From Actinomycetospora sp. NBRC 106378 (GTDB taxonomy: Bacteria > Actinomycetota > Actinomycetes > Mycobacteriales > Pseudonocardiaceae), in NCBI RefSeq assembly GCF_030269685.1, contig NZ_BSTT01000004.1:62001-126000 (forward strand): 64,000 bases of DNA, read 5' to 3'. This document shows positions 63,775 through 64,000 of this stretch, piece by piece. Position 1 is the stretch's first letter. The number at the start of each line of letters is the position of its first letter. Below the pieces are notes generated by a model, which was not told the DNA's origin, made no database searches, and saw only the letters and a program-made list of their open reading frames with translations. The translations under genes and the position numbers were made by a program.

Positions 63775-64000
63775 ATGACCATCCAGACCCCCTTCGGCGA
63801 GTTCTCGACCGCCGACGAGGTCGCCGCCGGGATCGACCTGACCGGGAGGCGGGCCGTCGTCACCGGGGCCTCCTCCGGGATCGGCGTCGAGACCGCGCGC
63901 ACGCTGGCCACCCACGGGGCGGAGGTGACGCTCGCCGTCCGGAACCTCGAGGCCGGGGAGAAGGTCGCGGCAGACCTCCGCGCGCAGGGCGGGAAGGTCG
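63775..64000 (+). CDS. Short-chain dehydrogenase/reductase, truncated by the window end
   Basis: Only the first 75 residues are present. They contain the cofactor motif RRAVVTGASSGIGVETARTLATHGAEV with the TGxxxGIG pattern of classical SDRs. GAGGGAG precedes the ATG. It is likely controlled by the divergent TetR through the paired operators. The substrate is unknown. Confidence 0.85.
   Translation, partial: MTIQTPFGEFSTADEVAAGIDLTGRRAVVTGASSGIGVETARTLATHGAEVTLAVRNLEAGEKVAADLRAQGGKV

Overview
The window is very GC-rich (by eye well above 70%), tightly packed DNA. It carries the conserved arabinogalactan (AG) cell-wall locus of the Mycobacteriales/Pseudonocardiales: glf, a GlfT2-type galactofuranosyltransferase, dprE1/dprE2, three Emb-family arabinosyltransferases, a GtrA-family protein, glfT1 with the Wzm/Wzt exporter, and the proteasome activator Bpa. 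The neighbouring oxidoreductase, aminotransferase and hisC2-type genes resemble the order Rv3772 to Rv3809c of Mycobacterium tuberculosis from memory. No mycolate genes (pks13, fadD32, antigen 85 cluster) lie between the AG genes. An AG-containing actinobacterium without mycolic acids, such as a Pseudonocardiaceae member (Pseudonocardia or Actinomycetospora type), fits best; the genus is inference.

Layout. 0-6 kb: a LicD-methyltransferase fusion, a coiled-coil protein, and two secreted lectin/polysaccharide-lyase paralogs. 6-15 kb: glf, a DMT transporter, a membrane-anchored esterase, a GNT-I-like glycosyltransferase, a degenerate P-type ATPase-like protein and glfT2. 15-23 kb: a repeat-rich membrane protein, an MFS transporter, a small secreted protein, mscL, a GT-C membrane glycosyltransferase and an acyltransferase. 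23-39 kb: dprE2, dprE1, two emb genes, gtrA, an AbiEi/DUF559 gene, a third emb gene, glfT1, wzt and wzm. 39-50 kb: bpa, a class V aminotransferase-like gene, qor/marR, tRNA-Ser(TGA), a tetR/FAD monooxygenase pair, ltrA, DUF1990, a second acyltransferase, hisC and a dienelactone hydrolase-like gene. 50-64 kb: a lysyl-phosphatidylglycerol synthase-like gene, Zn-ADH, tRNA-Ser(GCT), tRNA-Arg(ACG), DUF3159, an S9 peptidase, merR-dgdA, a tetR-ABC exporter operon, a sterol desaturase family gene, tetR and the start of an SDR gene.

How the genes work together. DprE1/DprE2 convert decaprenyl-phospho-ribose to decaprenyl-phospho-arabinose, the donor for the Emb arabinosyltransferases. Glf makes UDP-galactofuranose, GlfT1 and GlfT2 build the galactan, and Wzm/Wzt export it. 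The accessory genes (acyltransferases, esterase, lectin-lyases, lysyl-PG synthase) are plausibly cell-envelope decoration.

Between genes, and sometimes inside them, the window carries several families of short dispersed repeats: a ~70-bp palindrome (three copies, two of them bracketing the AbiEi/DUF559 gene), a 60-bp palindrome (three in tandem plus one distant copy), a 30-bp-period repeat (four copies, two of them in frame inside an emb gene), and smaller motifs. Many genes appear to be leaderless, with a TANNNT -10 box 6-9 nt before the start codon. No IS element, prophage, CRISPR array or rRNA gene was seen.
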